Shown: positions 6,444-13,872 of the stretch, in pieces
Layout: every line of letters starts with the position of its first letter
Position numbering within the stretch: the first letter of the stretch is position 1
Assembly (NCBI GenBank): GCA_964483085.1
Contig: CAYZZX010000042.1
Coordinates: forward strand, 1-15,965
Origin: JALHFZ01 sp964483085
Lineage (GTDB): Bacteria > Synergistota > Synergistia > Synergistales > Aminobacteriaceae
DNA: 15,965 nt
Reading direction: 5' to 3'
Notes under the pieces: model-generated
What the model was told of the DNA's origin: nothing
Database searches by the model: none
Seen by the model: the letters and a program-made list of their open reading frames with translations, nothing else
Position numbers and translations under genes: made by a program

Positions 6444-8027
6444 TTGGATGCGTATTCATTCTACCCCTGGCAGCTCAAGGCCTTTCGGGCAATACAGGAT
6501 AAAAATGCCGTTCTTTCCGCCCCCACGGGATCGGGAAAAACTCTGGTGGCGTATCTCTGGGCCGGAATTCTTGATACGAGCGGAAAAGCATGCACTCCCG
6601 ACTGCCGTAGAATTCTGTTTACAGCGCCCATAAAAGCCCTGAGCAACGAGCGCTATATGGACCTCCGCAGGCTCGGCCTTGACGTGGGGATTGAGACGGG
6701 AGACTTCAAGAAGAACGAAGGGGCCCCCATCATCTGCTGCACCCAGGAGATTTACTCCTTAAAATACGCCAGAGTCGCCGGGCAGAAGCTGATCGTCGAC
6801 GAATTCCACTATATCTTCGACGACCCCGACCGAGCGCGGGCCTACATCGACGGCATCCGGAACACGGCCTTCTCCACGGATATGCTCATCATGTCGGCCA
6901 CCCTCGGCGGTGCCGACTCCGTGGTGAAATACCTCGAGCGGGTGACCGGCCGGGACTTCTGCCTCTATGAAAATACGAAACGGGAGACGGAGCTGATCTT
7001 CACGCCCCGAAAACCCGCGCGTATAGAAAATCTGAAGGATGCCCTCGTCTTTCTCTTCTCTCAGAAGGGAGCCATGGAACTCGCCTTTCTCGCCTCAAAA
7101 TTCCGCAACAAGATCTCAGCATCCCAGCGGGCCCGCCTTCTCGAACTGGCGGCCATCCTCCAGGTTCCCAAGATTCAGCAGCCCCTCTTCAACGGAGTGG
7201 GGATCTACCACGGCGGAATGTTCCCCAAGGAAAAGCTGCTGGTGGAATCAGCCTTCCGGGAGCGAATTCTCGACGTTGTCTGCGGAACAAACGCCCTGGC
7301 TCTCGGAGTAAACCTTCCGGCGGAGACGGCGGTCTTCGCCCAGCTCGTCCACTACCACTCTGACCGGCCGATTTCGAAGAACGAGTTCTCCCAGATGGCC
7401 GGGCGGGCTGGACGGAAGGGACTCTTCGATCCCGGCTACGTGACCTGGCTGAAAAACTCCCCCTTTGAACGGCGGGGGTTTTCCACCGGCGAGGTCTTTG
7501 CGGATCTGGTCGCCGCCGACCCGGAGCCCGCGGCGGTCTCTCTGCGCCCCTCCTGGGGCCGTCTGCTGAGAAAAGAAGTGCTGCTTGAGGACGAGGGGGA
7601 GTACATCTCCAATTTTTCCTGGCCCCAGGGGGACCCGTACCTTATGCAGAACATCCTGCGCTCCGGGCTCAGCCGCATCGACCGGGCCCTGCGGAGGATG
7701 GTCGGAGGGCGGGAGAAAAAGCGGTTTCGGAAGTTCCTCGCCGCTCTGTGGTACGAGGAGATGGAGATCGAGGAGAACCTCGAGATGGCTTTTCTCTTCT
7801 TCTCGGAAAATCCGCCGAGCGCCCTCATGGCGGCCCAGGTGATCCTCCCCTTCGAGCGGAACTATCTTCAGGCCCTGCTGAAGGTCAAGCGATACGCCAA
7901 CCGGCTCCCCTCGGGGTATGCCTTCCGGTCCATGAACGAGCTGAACAGAGCGGTGGACGATATCGACCCCACCATCTACGGCTTCGAGGAGAAAATACGG
8001 GAGATCGAACAGTCCCTGCTTTCCTGA
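6444..8027 (+). CDS. Compact Ski2-like superfamily 2 DEAD/DEAH-box helicase
   Basis: This 527-aa protein has the SF2 motifs in order: a YPWQLKAF Q-like motif near residue 7, Walker A APTGSGKT (26-33), motif Ia APIKALSNER (61-70), motif II DEFH (119-122), motif III SAT (151-153), motif V TNALALGVNLP (282-292) and motif VI QMAGRAGRKG (317-326). The QMAGRAGRKG form and DExH box are typical of the Ski2/Mtr4/Hel308 group, so ATP-driven unwinding of RNA or DNA is expected. About 200 residues follow the second RecA fold, leaving room for only a reduced accessory region compared with the larger Ski2-type proteins. The start is TTG with AGGAGG 8 nt upstream. It is a single-gene rightward unit, and its stop lies 4 nt from the stop of the convergent HD-GYP gene. 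Confidence 0.88.
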   Translation: MDAYSFYPWQLKAFRAIQDKNAVLSAPTGSGKTLVAYLWAGILDTSGKACTPDCRRILFTAPIKALSNERYMDLRRLGLDVGIETGDFKKNEGAPIICCTQEIYSLKYARVAGQKLIVDEFHYIFDDPDRARAYIDGIRNTAFSTDMLIMSATLGGADSVVKYLERVTGRDFCLYENTKRETELIFTPRKPARIENLKDALVFLFSQKGAMELAFLASKFRNKISASQRARLLELAAILQVPKIQQPLFNGVGIYHGGMFPKEKLLVESAFRERILDVVCGTNALALGVNLPAETAVFAQLVHYHSDRPISKNEFSQMAGRAGRKGLFDPGYVTWLKNSPFERRGFSTGEVFADLVAADPEPAAVSLRPSWGRLLRKEVLLEDEGEYISNFSWPQGDPYLMQNILRSGLSRIDRALRRMVGGREKKRFRKFLAALWYEEMEIEENLEMAFLFFSENPPSALMAAQVILPFERNYLQALLKVKRYANRLPSGYAFRSMNELNRAVDDIDPTIYGFEEKIREIEQSLLS

Positions 8028-8031
8028 GGGA

Positions 8032-9204
8032 TCAGATCCTCATCAGTTCGTACCGGACACCCTTTCCGATATCGTCAAGAGACCTCCGGATGAAGAGTCC
8101 CCTTTGAAGAGCGAGGTCGATAATGGTGTTCCCTTCCGCTCGCCTCCCCAGGGAATCTGCGGTGAGCAGCACCTGAGGAAGGTAGATATCCGTGCTCCGC
8201 GCTCCCGTCACCACACCAAGGCTTCCGTCGGAGAGTTCCACCGTCGTTCCCGGAGGAAAGAGCCCCACGGAGACGAGCAGGGCCCGGACGATGGCCGGGT
8301 CGAAACTTTTCCCCGAACATTCGATGATCATGGTGACCGCCTCCCGGCTTCTCATGGGGTCCTTATAAACCCGCTTCGCCGTGAGAGCATCAAAGACGTC
8401 CGCAACCGCGGCAATCCTGGCGTGGAGGCTGATGCGGTTTTCCCGCAGGCCGTCGGGGTACCCGTCCCCCGACCACCGTTCATGGTGATTGCGGATGATG
8501 GAGAGGATCCGCCTGTCCTCCACACCGGAGGATACGGCGGTGATCATCCCCTGGATGCTGTGCCCCTTCATCATTTCAAATTCATCGGGAGTGAGCTTCC
8601 CCGGTTTGTTGAGGACTTCCTGGGAAACCCGGGCTTTTCCGAGGTCATGAAGGAGCCCCCCGAAGGTCATGGCCTCCGCCAGCTCACGATCTCCCGGATG
8701 GAGAATATTGGCGAGATACCCAGAGAGAAGCGCTACGTTGAGGGAATGAACATAGGTATATTCGTCCGCATCCCGAACCTTGCCGAGACACAGAAGAATC
8801 TGCGGAGAGCGCAGCACCTCCGCCGTGAGGTTTTTCGCCTCCCGTGAAAGGGTTTCGATCCCCTCTTTGGAGGGGTTGTTCTCGGCAATACGCTGATACA
8901 CCTCCTCGACCTGGTGTATGGCCCTTCCGGCAAGAGCGGGATCAAGGAGAGCCGTTTTCGGTTCCACGGCCCGGACGATCGCCTCAAATTCCCCCTCCGA
9001 TATCTCGTGGTTAATCAGGAGGGGAAGACTCTCAATATTCCACGACAGCAGAGTGTCCTGTATTCCGGGAATCGCCGTGAGGATTGTCGGGACCGAACTC
9101 CCCTTCGGCAAAAGAAGGGCTCCGTCTTCCGAGAGCACGTCATCGGCGGTCCGCCCCCGGTAAAGATGGAGTTCGCAAACAGGTACTACTTTCAACGTAT
9201 CCAC
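8032..9204 (-). CDS. HD-GYP domain protein (probable c-di-GMP phosphodiesterase)
   Basis: This 390-aa cytoplasmic protein carries a full HD-GYP signature: H153 (YVHS), the HD pair H186-D187 in LLHDLGK, H215 (KGHS), H240-H241 in NHHERWSGDGYP with the GYP at 248-250, and D269 in VADVFDA. The metal ligands and GYP triad are present, so hydrolysis of cyclic di-GMP is a fair expectation. The first 140 residues are a separate region with no receiver-domain motif that I can see, and about 80 residues follow the domain, including TVELSDGSLGVVTG, typical of the tail of many HD-GYP proteins. The start is GTG with GGAGGAG 5 nt upstream. It follows the glycosyltransferase gene by 45 nt and may be in the same transcript. 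Confidence 0.93.
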   Translation of the reverse strand: MDTLKVVPVCELHLYRGRTADDVLSEDGALLLPKGSSVPTILTAIPGIQDTLLSWNIESLPLLINHEISEGEFEAIVRAVEPKTALLDPALAGRAIHQVEEVYQRIAENNPSKEGIETLSREAKNLTAEVLRSPQILLCLGKVRDADEYTYVHSLNVALLSGYLANILHPGDRELAEAMTFGGLLHDLGKARVSQEVLNKPGKLTPDEFEMMKGHSIQGMITAVSSGVEDRRILSIIRNHHERWSGDGYPDGLRENRISLHARIAAVADVFDALTAKRVYKDPMRSREAVTMIIECSGKSFDPAIVRALLVSVGLFPPGTTVELSDGSLGVVTGARSTDIYLPQVLLTADSLGRRAEGNTIIDLALQRGLFIRRSLDDIGKGVRYELMRI

Positions 9205-9248
9205 ACCTACTCCTCCAGTTTGTTCCGTTTCAGAAAGGCGGTCACTTC

Positions 9249-9254
9249 ATTATA
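9249..9254 (-). promoter_or_regulatory. Possible -10 element for the HD-GYP gene
   Basis: A perfect TATAAT on the minus strand overlaps the TAA stop of the upstream glycosyltransferase gene, 45 nt before the GTG start. No convincing -35 box is visible at the expected distance, so this is a weak call. Confidence 0.3.
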
Positions 9255-10425
9255 CGGTCTCGGGATCAGCATCGTAGATCTCATCCATGGCAGGCAGCAT
9301 TGTCGTGGAGGTGAGATGATCCTGGAGAGAACTCCCTTCAAGAACCGAGGCTGTCACATCCGCCGCCGCAAGGGGAAAGGCAATGGACCGGGCTGCCTCC
9401 TCCATGGCGGAAAGCAGGGCAGGATCCGCTGCAAAGGCCAGAAGAAGTCCCTCCACATCTAATGCAGTGCTGGCGAGGATGCCCGCTCCCTTTTCGTGGA
9501 GATAGGCCGTGTTGTTCGTCTCCTGCTTCGGAATGGGGTTCACGAGGATCATGGGCACGGCGGCGCAGAGGGCTTCGCTGACGGTCAGCCCCCCGGGCTT
9601 CGTGATGAGAATGGACGCCTCTTCCATGAGTTCATCGAGATTATCGACGAAGCCGAGAATCTTCAGCGTGATGTTCGGAGGAACGGAGATCTTTTCGAGA
9701 TCGACCAGCAGGTCGGCGTTCCGCCCGGTGACTATAGTCACATTCAGAGGAAGTCCCGTCCGGAATATGCCGGCAAGGATATCCAGGGCCAGGGCGTTTG
9801 CAATGCTGCTCGTCACGAAGAGGAGGGATAGAGGGGTTTCAAAGGTCCGCTTTTTCCGGGCGAGGCGGGCGAACTTCGGAAGAACGGGAATTCCTGACAT
9901 GACGATTTTCTCCTCCGGCACCCCCGACTCGATCAACCCCCGGCGTACCCTGTCGCTGGGGATGAAATACCGGTCCACATACTCGTTGACCCACATTTTA
10001 TGAAGGCCGAAATCGGTGATGACCGAATAAATTTCCCCCGTGTACATCCCCTCGGCCTTCATTCTGGAAAGAACGCTCAGTGGGAAAAAGTGGGTGCAGA
10101 TGCATATTTCCGGCTCGTTTTCGGAGATGTAGCGCATGAACTTCTTTACGTTTTCAAGGGATATTTTTTCCAGGAGGCGGAGGACGATGCTTTCTTCTCT
10201 GTCCTTGTTCGTGAGATCGTACATAATACGGCACGCAAGGTGGGAGTGCTCGCTGACAAAAGCGTACACGTCGCTATAGGACCATTTGAAAAGATCGCTC
10301 GAGAAATCGAGAAGGTCCATGATGACATTGGGTATATGCTGTCCGTCGAAGGATTTTTGAAGGGCTTTCGCTGCCATTCTATGGCCGTTTCCTGCCGTTA
10401 CGTAGACTATGTGAATGGGGCGCAA
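9250..10425 (-). CDS. MGDG synthase/UgtP-like family glycosyltransferase
   Basis: This 391-aa GT-B-fold protein resembles the monogalactosyldiacylglycerol synthase and processive diacylglycerol glucosyltransferase group (GT28). The N-terminal strand and loop IVYVTAGNGHRMAAKAL (GNGH at 12-15) match the acceptor-side motif usually seen as GGGH; ITDFGLHKMWV (136-146) and SGIPV (177-181) are typical of the group. The donor-site loop is TKPGGLTVSEAL (275-286), followed by NPIPKQETNN. Expected role: transfer of a sugar from a UDP-sugar to a lipid acceptor at the inner face of the cytoplasmic membrane, making glycolipid for the envelope. The exact substrate cannot be told. The start is TTG with AGGGAGG 8 nt upstream. 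A terminator-like hairpin lies in its leader, and the HD-GYP gene follows. Confidence 0.87.
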   Translation of the reverse strand: MRPIHIVYVTAGNGHRMAAKALQKSFDGQHIPNVIMDLLDFSSDLFKWSYSDVYAFVSEHSHLACRIMYDLTNKDREESIVLRLLEKISLENVKKFMRYISENEPEICICTHFFPLSVLSRMKAEGMYTGEIYSVITDFGLHKMWVNEYVDRYFIPSDRVRRGLIESGVPEEKIVMSGIPVLPKFARLARKKRTFETPLSLLFVTSSIANALALDILAGIFRTGLPLNVTIVTGRNADLLVDLEKISVPPNITLKILGFVDNLDELMEEASILITKPGGLTVSEALCAAVPMILVNPIPKQETNNTAYLHEKGAGILASTALDVEGLLLAFAADPALLSAMEEAARSIAFPLAAADVTASVLEGSSLQDHLTSTTMLPAMDEIYDADPETV

Positions 10426-10457
10426 GAAGGTCGCCTCCCTCTGGAGAGAATATTCCG

Positions 10458-10490
10458 AAAAAAACCGGAAAGAATTACATCCTTCCGGTT
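10458..10490 (-). terminator. Terminator-like hairpin in the leader of the glycosyltransferase gene
   Basis: Minus-strand RNA can form AACCGGAA (10490-10483), a 12-nt loop and TTCCGGTT (10470-10463), followed by a continuing U run to 10458. It lies about 33 nt upstream of the glycosyltransferase start and beyond the main terminator of the racemase gene. It could be a back-up terminator or, if a promoter lies at about 10506-10511, an attenuator. Confidence 0.5.
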
Positions 10491-10505
10491 CGGCAGTTTG
10501 ACCTT

Positions 10506-10511
10506 ATTGTA
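10506..10511 (-). promoter_or_regulatory. Possible -10 element for the glycosyltransferase gene
   Basis: TACAAT on the minus strand (5 of 6 to consensus) lies between the two terminator-like hairpins. The expected -35 position falls in the GC-rich terminator arm and does not match, so support is weak. Confidence 0.25.
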
Positions 10512-10523
10512 CCCTATTAAGAG

Positions 10524-10545
10524 AAAAAGGGGGCGATTAGCCCCC
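10524..10545 (-). terminator. Intrinsic terminator ending the Ldh2-TAXI-TRAP-LarA operon
   Basis: On the minus strand a GGGGGC stem (10545-10540), TAATC loop and GCCCCC (10534-10529) are followed by five Ts (10528-10524). The first G belongs to the TAG stop codon of the racemase gene, so the terminator begins directly at the end of the coding region. Confidence 0.85.
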
Positions 10546-11807
10546 TAAGCCTGTACAGGAAGAACGATCCCCCCCTGGGGGATGATGTAGGCCGTGAAAT
10601 CCGGGCCGTATTTTTCCGTAAGAAGGGAGATGATCTCTTTCGGGTCGCCCGCTTTTTCGCAGAACATGGAGCTGGTTTCCTCCCCGCTGGAACGGGAGTA
10701 GAGCAATATGGGGCATTCCCGGGCAAGTTTGGCGAGGTAGAAGAGCTTGTGGGCACCGAAACTGAAATCCTCCTCGAAGGCCGCGATGACGCCATCGGGC
10801 GTGAATCCCTTTTTCGACCATGCCTCGAAGACCTTGTGGCCGTATCCCTCCGCCAGCTCGGCGAAGAAGACGAGAGTTCCGCCGGGACGGACCGCCCGGG
10901 AGGCCATATAGAGGGCCTTGTGGGCCTGGTACATGTTTATGTCCTTGGGATACCCTCCGGCGGAGAGGAAGACCACATCCGCCTTCTTCGAGATGGGGGC
11001 GAAGTTGTATTTCCGGAAGGTGGCGATCCCCTCTTTCCAGGCGTCCATCCAGTCTCCTCCGACGATTCGAACAATATGCTTCGAGCTGTCCGAGACGCAG
11101 TTCAGAATAAAATGCAGCGGGCAGAACTTTCCCACCCCCTCGACGAGCTCCTCGCTGAGGACATTGCCGTCCACCACGCCTATGCCGACTCCGGGGGCGG
11201 TCATCTTGCGGTGGTTCTCCATGATGGTCTTTCTGCCGGCGACCCCCGGAAAGATGCTCTTGCGCCCTCCGGCGAAGCCGGCGTAGTAGTGGAGCAGCAC
11301 CTCGCCGATGGCGATGCGGAGGTCAGCCTCCGCCACGGTCTTATTCACGCAGAAATCATTCCCCGTGGAAAGGGTCCCAAGACAGAGAAGGTCCGGAGAG
11401 TCGCAGTCGTGGTTTTCCACACTGTACCGGTCGAAGACGGCTTGTCCCACCGTTGCCGCCGTCTCCTCGTCCGTCATGGGCCTGTGAGTCCCCGTGGCGA
11501 CGACGATGGTGACAGCCTCGGAGGGCACGCCGAGACGGGCGAGTTCTTCGAGAACAGGAGGCAGCATCTCCGCGCTGGGGGTCGAGCGGGTCATGTCATT
11601 GACGATGATCGCCACCGAGCGGGGAGCAAGTTTCGTCACCAGCTCCTCAAGGGAGGGGCCGGCAGTGGGGTTTTTCAACAACTCCGCCGTGGCTCTTCCG
11701 AGGTCCGGAAGAGGTGTGCCTCCCGTGGGCTCGAGGACGGCCAGCACGTTTTTATCGGGAATTGTCAGGGATATCTCTTCCTTCCCCCATTTCAGCACAG
11801 TCTGCAT
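10545..11807 (-). CDS. LarA-family nickel-pincer-dependent 2-hydroxyacid racemase
   Basis: This 420-aa protein belongs to the LarA (former DUF2088) family, which racemises or epimerises 2-hydroxyacids by hydride transfer on a nickel-pincer nucleotide. Its residues line up with Lactiplantibacillus plantarum LarA from memory: DMTR (71-74; R74 for R75), H108 in VATGTHRP, H173 in LLHYYAGFAGG (for H174), K183 in GGRKS (for the cofactor-tethering K184), H199 in MENH (for Ni ligand H200), and K297 in AHKAL (for K298). The protein therefore looks catalytically complete. An upstream extension to 11903 exists, but the ATG at 11807 gives the normal family N-terminus. It lies 7 nt after the TRAP permease stop and its best SD (AAAGGAG, 12 nt away) is inside that gene. 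The substrate may be lactate, malate or another hydroxyacid. Cofactor-making genes (larB, larC, larE) are not in the window. Confidence 0.88.
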   Translation of the reverse strand: MQTVLKWGKEEISLTIPDKNVLAVLEPTGGTPLPDLGRATAELLKNPTAGPSLEELVTKLAPRSVAIIVNDMTRSTPSAEMLPPVLEELARLGVPSEAVTIVVATGTHRPMTDEETAATVGQAVFDRYSVENHDCDSPDLLCLGTLSTGNDFCVNKTVAEADLRIAIGEVLLHYYAGFAGGRKSIFPGVAGRKTIMENHRKMTAPGVGIGVVDGNVLSEELVEGVGKFCPLHFILNCVSDSSKHIVRIVGGDWMDAWKEGIATFRKYNFAPISKKADVVFLSAGGYPKDINMYQAHKALYMASRAVRPGGTLVFFAELAEGYGHKVFEAWSKKGFTPDGVIAAFEEDFSFGAHKLFYLAKLARECPILLYSRSSGEETSSMFCEKAGDPKEIISLLTEKYGPDFTAYIIPQGGIVLPVQA

Positions 11808-11814
11808 GAGGGGT

Positions 11815-13794
11815 TCACACTCCTTTCTCTTCCGCCGGCAGAAGGGAGCCGCTCCGGCGTTGGGCTCTCTGCCAGAAGAAAACGGCGGCAGCAAGGGACA
11901 CACCGGCTATATCCGTGGTGACTCCGGGGAAAATCAGCAGAACGGCCCCGATAAACATGCCCGCCCTTTGGAGGATGTTCATGGGGACATAGAGGTAGTT
12001 CTGCAGAGACGAAGCGAGGGCGATGACTCCGACCAGGCTCGTCAGGGTGGAAATCGCGATGGAGAACCAGTCGTTCCCTATGAGCAGCAGATCGGGATTG
12101 AAGATGAAGGTGAAGGGGATGAGGAATCCGGCAAGGGAGATCCGGAAGCCCGTCCAGCCCACCGCGGAGGGACTCTGCCCCGACAGCCCCGCCGCGCCGT
12201 AGGAGGCTATGGCCACGGGAGGGGTCAAATTCGACAGACAGGCGAAATAGTAGGCGAACATGTGGGCCGCCAGGGGGTTGACCCCAAGCTTCATGAGGGC
12301 AGGGGCGGCGATGGTGGCGGTGACGATGTAGCATGCCGTGGTGGGAAGCCCCATGCCGAGGATGATGCAGACGATCATGGTGAGGAAGCTGGTGAGGATA
12401 ATGCTTCCCCCCGCAAGGGAGACGATATTGTCACCGAGGACAAGGCCGAGGCCCGTGAGGTTGGTGATGCCGATGATATTGCCCACCACCGCGCAGGCGA
12501 TTCCCACACCCACGCTCTGACGGGCTCCCGACTCCATCGCCCGGATAAAGGTTGCCCAGGTCAGGCGGGTCTCCTTCGTGAGGAAGCTCACACCTATGGA
12601 GGAAATAATTCCGTAGAAGGCTGCGTAGAGAGGGGTCCGGCCGATCAGCAGCAGGTAGACGATGACGATGATGGGGACCATGAGATGCCCCCGCTCTCGC
12701 ATCACCTTGACGACGGAGAGGATGTTCTCCCGGGGGATGGGCTTCATCCCCATCTTCACCGCTTCAATATGAATAACGGAGTATTCTGCCACATAGTAGA
12801 GAATCGCAGGAATGGCCGCCGCCAGCATGATCACAGCGTAGTGCACTCCGAGGAACTCCGCCATGATGAAGGATGCTGCACCCATGACGGGAGGCATGAT
12901 CATTCCTCCCGTTCCCGCCACAGCGACCACCGCCGAGGCAAAGACCGGTTTAAACCCTGCACTCGTCATGAGGGGGATGGTAAAGGTACCCGTGGCCGCC
13001 ACGTTCCCCACGGCGCTGCCGTTGATCATCCCCATAAGGCCGCTGGCCACGATGGAGACCTTGGCCTCGCCGCCAATGGTCCTGCCCGCCAGGGACATGG
13101 CAAGGTCCTTGATGAAGCGCCCCATCCCCGTCTCGGTGAGAAAGGCTCCGAAGAGGATGAACAGGAAGATATAGGTGGCCGAGACGCCGAGGGAGATGCC
13201 GAAGATCCCCTCAGAGGAGAGAAAAAGCTGGTAGATGATCCGTTTGAAGCTGAACCCCGTATGGCCCAGCACTCCCGGGATATACTCCCCCCAGTAGCCG
13301 TAGGCGAGGAAGATAAGGGAGAGGACCATCAGCTCTTTTCCCACGGTGCGCCGTGTGGCCTCAAGGACGCAGACCACGAGGATCGTCCCCATGACATAGT
13401 CCATGGCGATGGCCGTTCCTCTCATGCTGAAGGCGTCGAAGGTGAAGAAGATGTAGAGGCTTGATGAGAGGGCGAGGGCGAGCCAGAGGTAATCGATTAC
13501 GGAGGGCCTTTTCCGCGGGGCTCTCCTGGTGCCGGGATAAAGAAGAAAGGTCAAAAGCAGAAGAAAGGCAAGGTGAACGCTTCTCTGTTTCATGGCCATG
13601 AGGGTGCCGAAGCCCGAGGTGTAGAGATGGAACAGGGACATGGCCACCGCAATCAGAGTGATCAGCAGCCCCCATTTTCCGGTGAATTTACGGAATCGCG
13701 ATTCCGCGTCCACCTTTTCAAGGACCTTTTCGGCCGCCTGCAGGGCTGCGGCTTCGGAATCTATATTCTGAACAGGGTTGTTTTCAGATGTCAC
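11815..13794 (-). CDS. TRAP transporter fused permease (4TM/12TM, TAXI type)
   Basis: This 659-aa integral membrane protein fuses the small (DctQ-like) and large (DctM-like) TRAP subunits, as is usual for TAXI systems. After a charged N-terminus, hydrophobic helices begin near residue 41. The DctM-like part carries ASGLMGMINGSAVGN (250-264), ATGTFTIPLMTSAGF (267-281) and GGMIMPPVMGAASFI (296-310), which are hallmark segments of the fused family. A second matching set lies in the C-terminal half (LGMGLPTTACYIV, LTPPVAIASYGAAG). Expected role: Na+-dependent import of an organic acid delivered by the binding protein encoded just upstream. The start is GTG with GGAGGT 7 nt upstream. A stable hairpin lies in the 78-nt gap from the binding-protein gene. 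Confidence 0.93.
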   Translation of the reverse strand: MTSENNPVQNIDSEAAALQAAEKVLEKVDAESRFRKFTGKWGLLITLIAVAMSLFHLYTSGFGTLMAMKQRSVHLAFLLLLTFLLYPGTRRAPRKRPSVIDYLWLALALSSSLYIFFTFDAFSMRGTAIAMDYVMGTILVVCVLEATRRTVGKELMVLSLIFLAYGYWGEYIPGVLGHTGFSFKRIIYQLFLSSEGIFGISLGVSATYIFLFILFGAFLTETGMGRFIKDLAMSLAGRTIGGEAKVSIVASGLMGMINGSAVGNVAATGTFTIPLMTSAGFKPVFASAVVAVAGTGGMIMPPVMGAASFIMAEFLGVHYAVIMLAAAIPAILYYVAEYSVIHIEAVKMGMKPIPRENILSVVKVMRERGHLMVPIIVIVYLLLIGRTPLYAAFYGIISSIGVSFLTKETRLTWATFIRAMESGARQSVGVGIACAVVGNIIGITNLTGLGLVLGDNIVSLAGGSIILTSFLTMIVCIILGMGLPTTACYIVTATIAAPALMKLGVNPLAAHMFAYYFACLSNLTPPVAIASYGAAGLSGQSPSAVGWTGFRISLAGFLIPFTFIFNPDLLLIGNDWFSIAISTLTSLVGVIALASSLQNYLYVPMNILQRAGMFIGAVLLIFPGVTTDIAGVSLAAAVFFWQRAQRRSGSLLPAEEKGV

Positions 13795-13820
13795 AGGTCA
13801 AACCTCCATAATATGCAATT

Positions 13821-13847
13821 GGGGGAAGAGAAAAAATCCCCTCCCCC
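13821..13847 (-). other. Intercistronic hairpin between TAXI binding protein and TRAP permease genes
   Basis: Minus-strand RNA forms an 11-bp stem (GGGGGAGGGGA with TCTCTTCCCCC), including two G-U pairs, around a UUUUU loop. TGCA on each side (13854-13857 and 13814-13817) could extend it. No U run follows, so it is not a standard terminator. Hairpins in this position often protect or end the abundant binding-protein mRNA. Confidence 0.65.
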
Positions 13848-13872
13848 GTCAAATGCAGGACGTTCTTTTGTT

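Noticed and set aside
11808..11903. Upstream extension of the LarA frame
   Set aside because: It overlaps the TRAP permease end and is proline/arginine-rich; the family N-terminus begins at the ATG at 11807.
10749..11921. 390-residue open frame on the plus strand
   Set aside because: Antisense to the racemase gene with biased composition and no recognisable motif.
11494..13464. 656-residue open frame on the plus strand
   Set aside because: It lies fully antisense to the TRAP permease and LarA genes, is extremely rich in Gly, Asp, His and Glu and low in hydrophobic residues, and has no domain. It is a GC-driven shadow frame.
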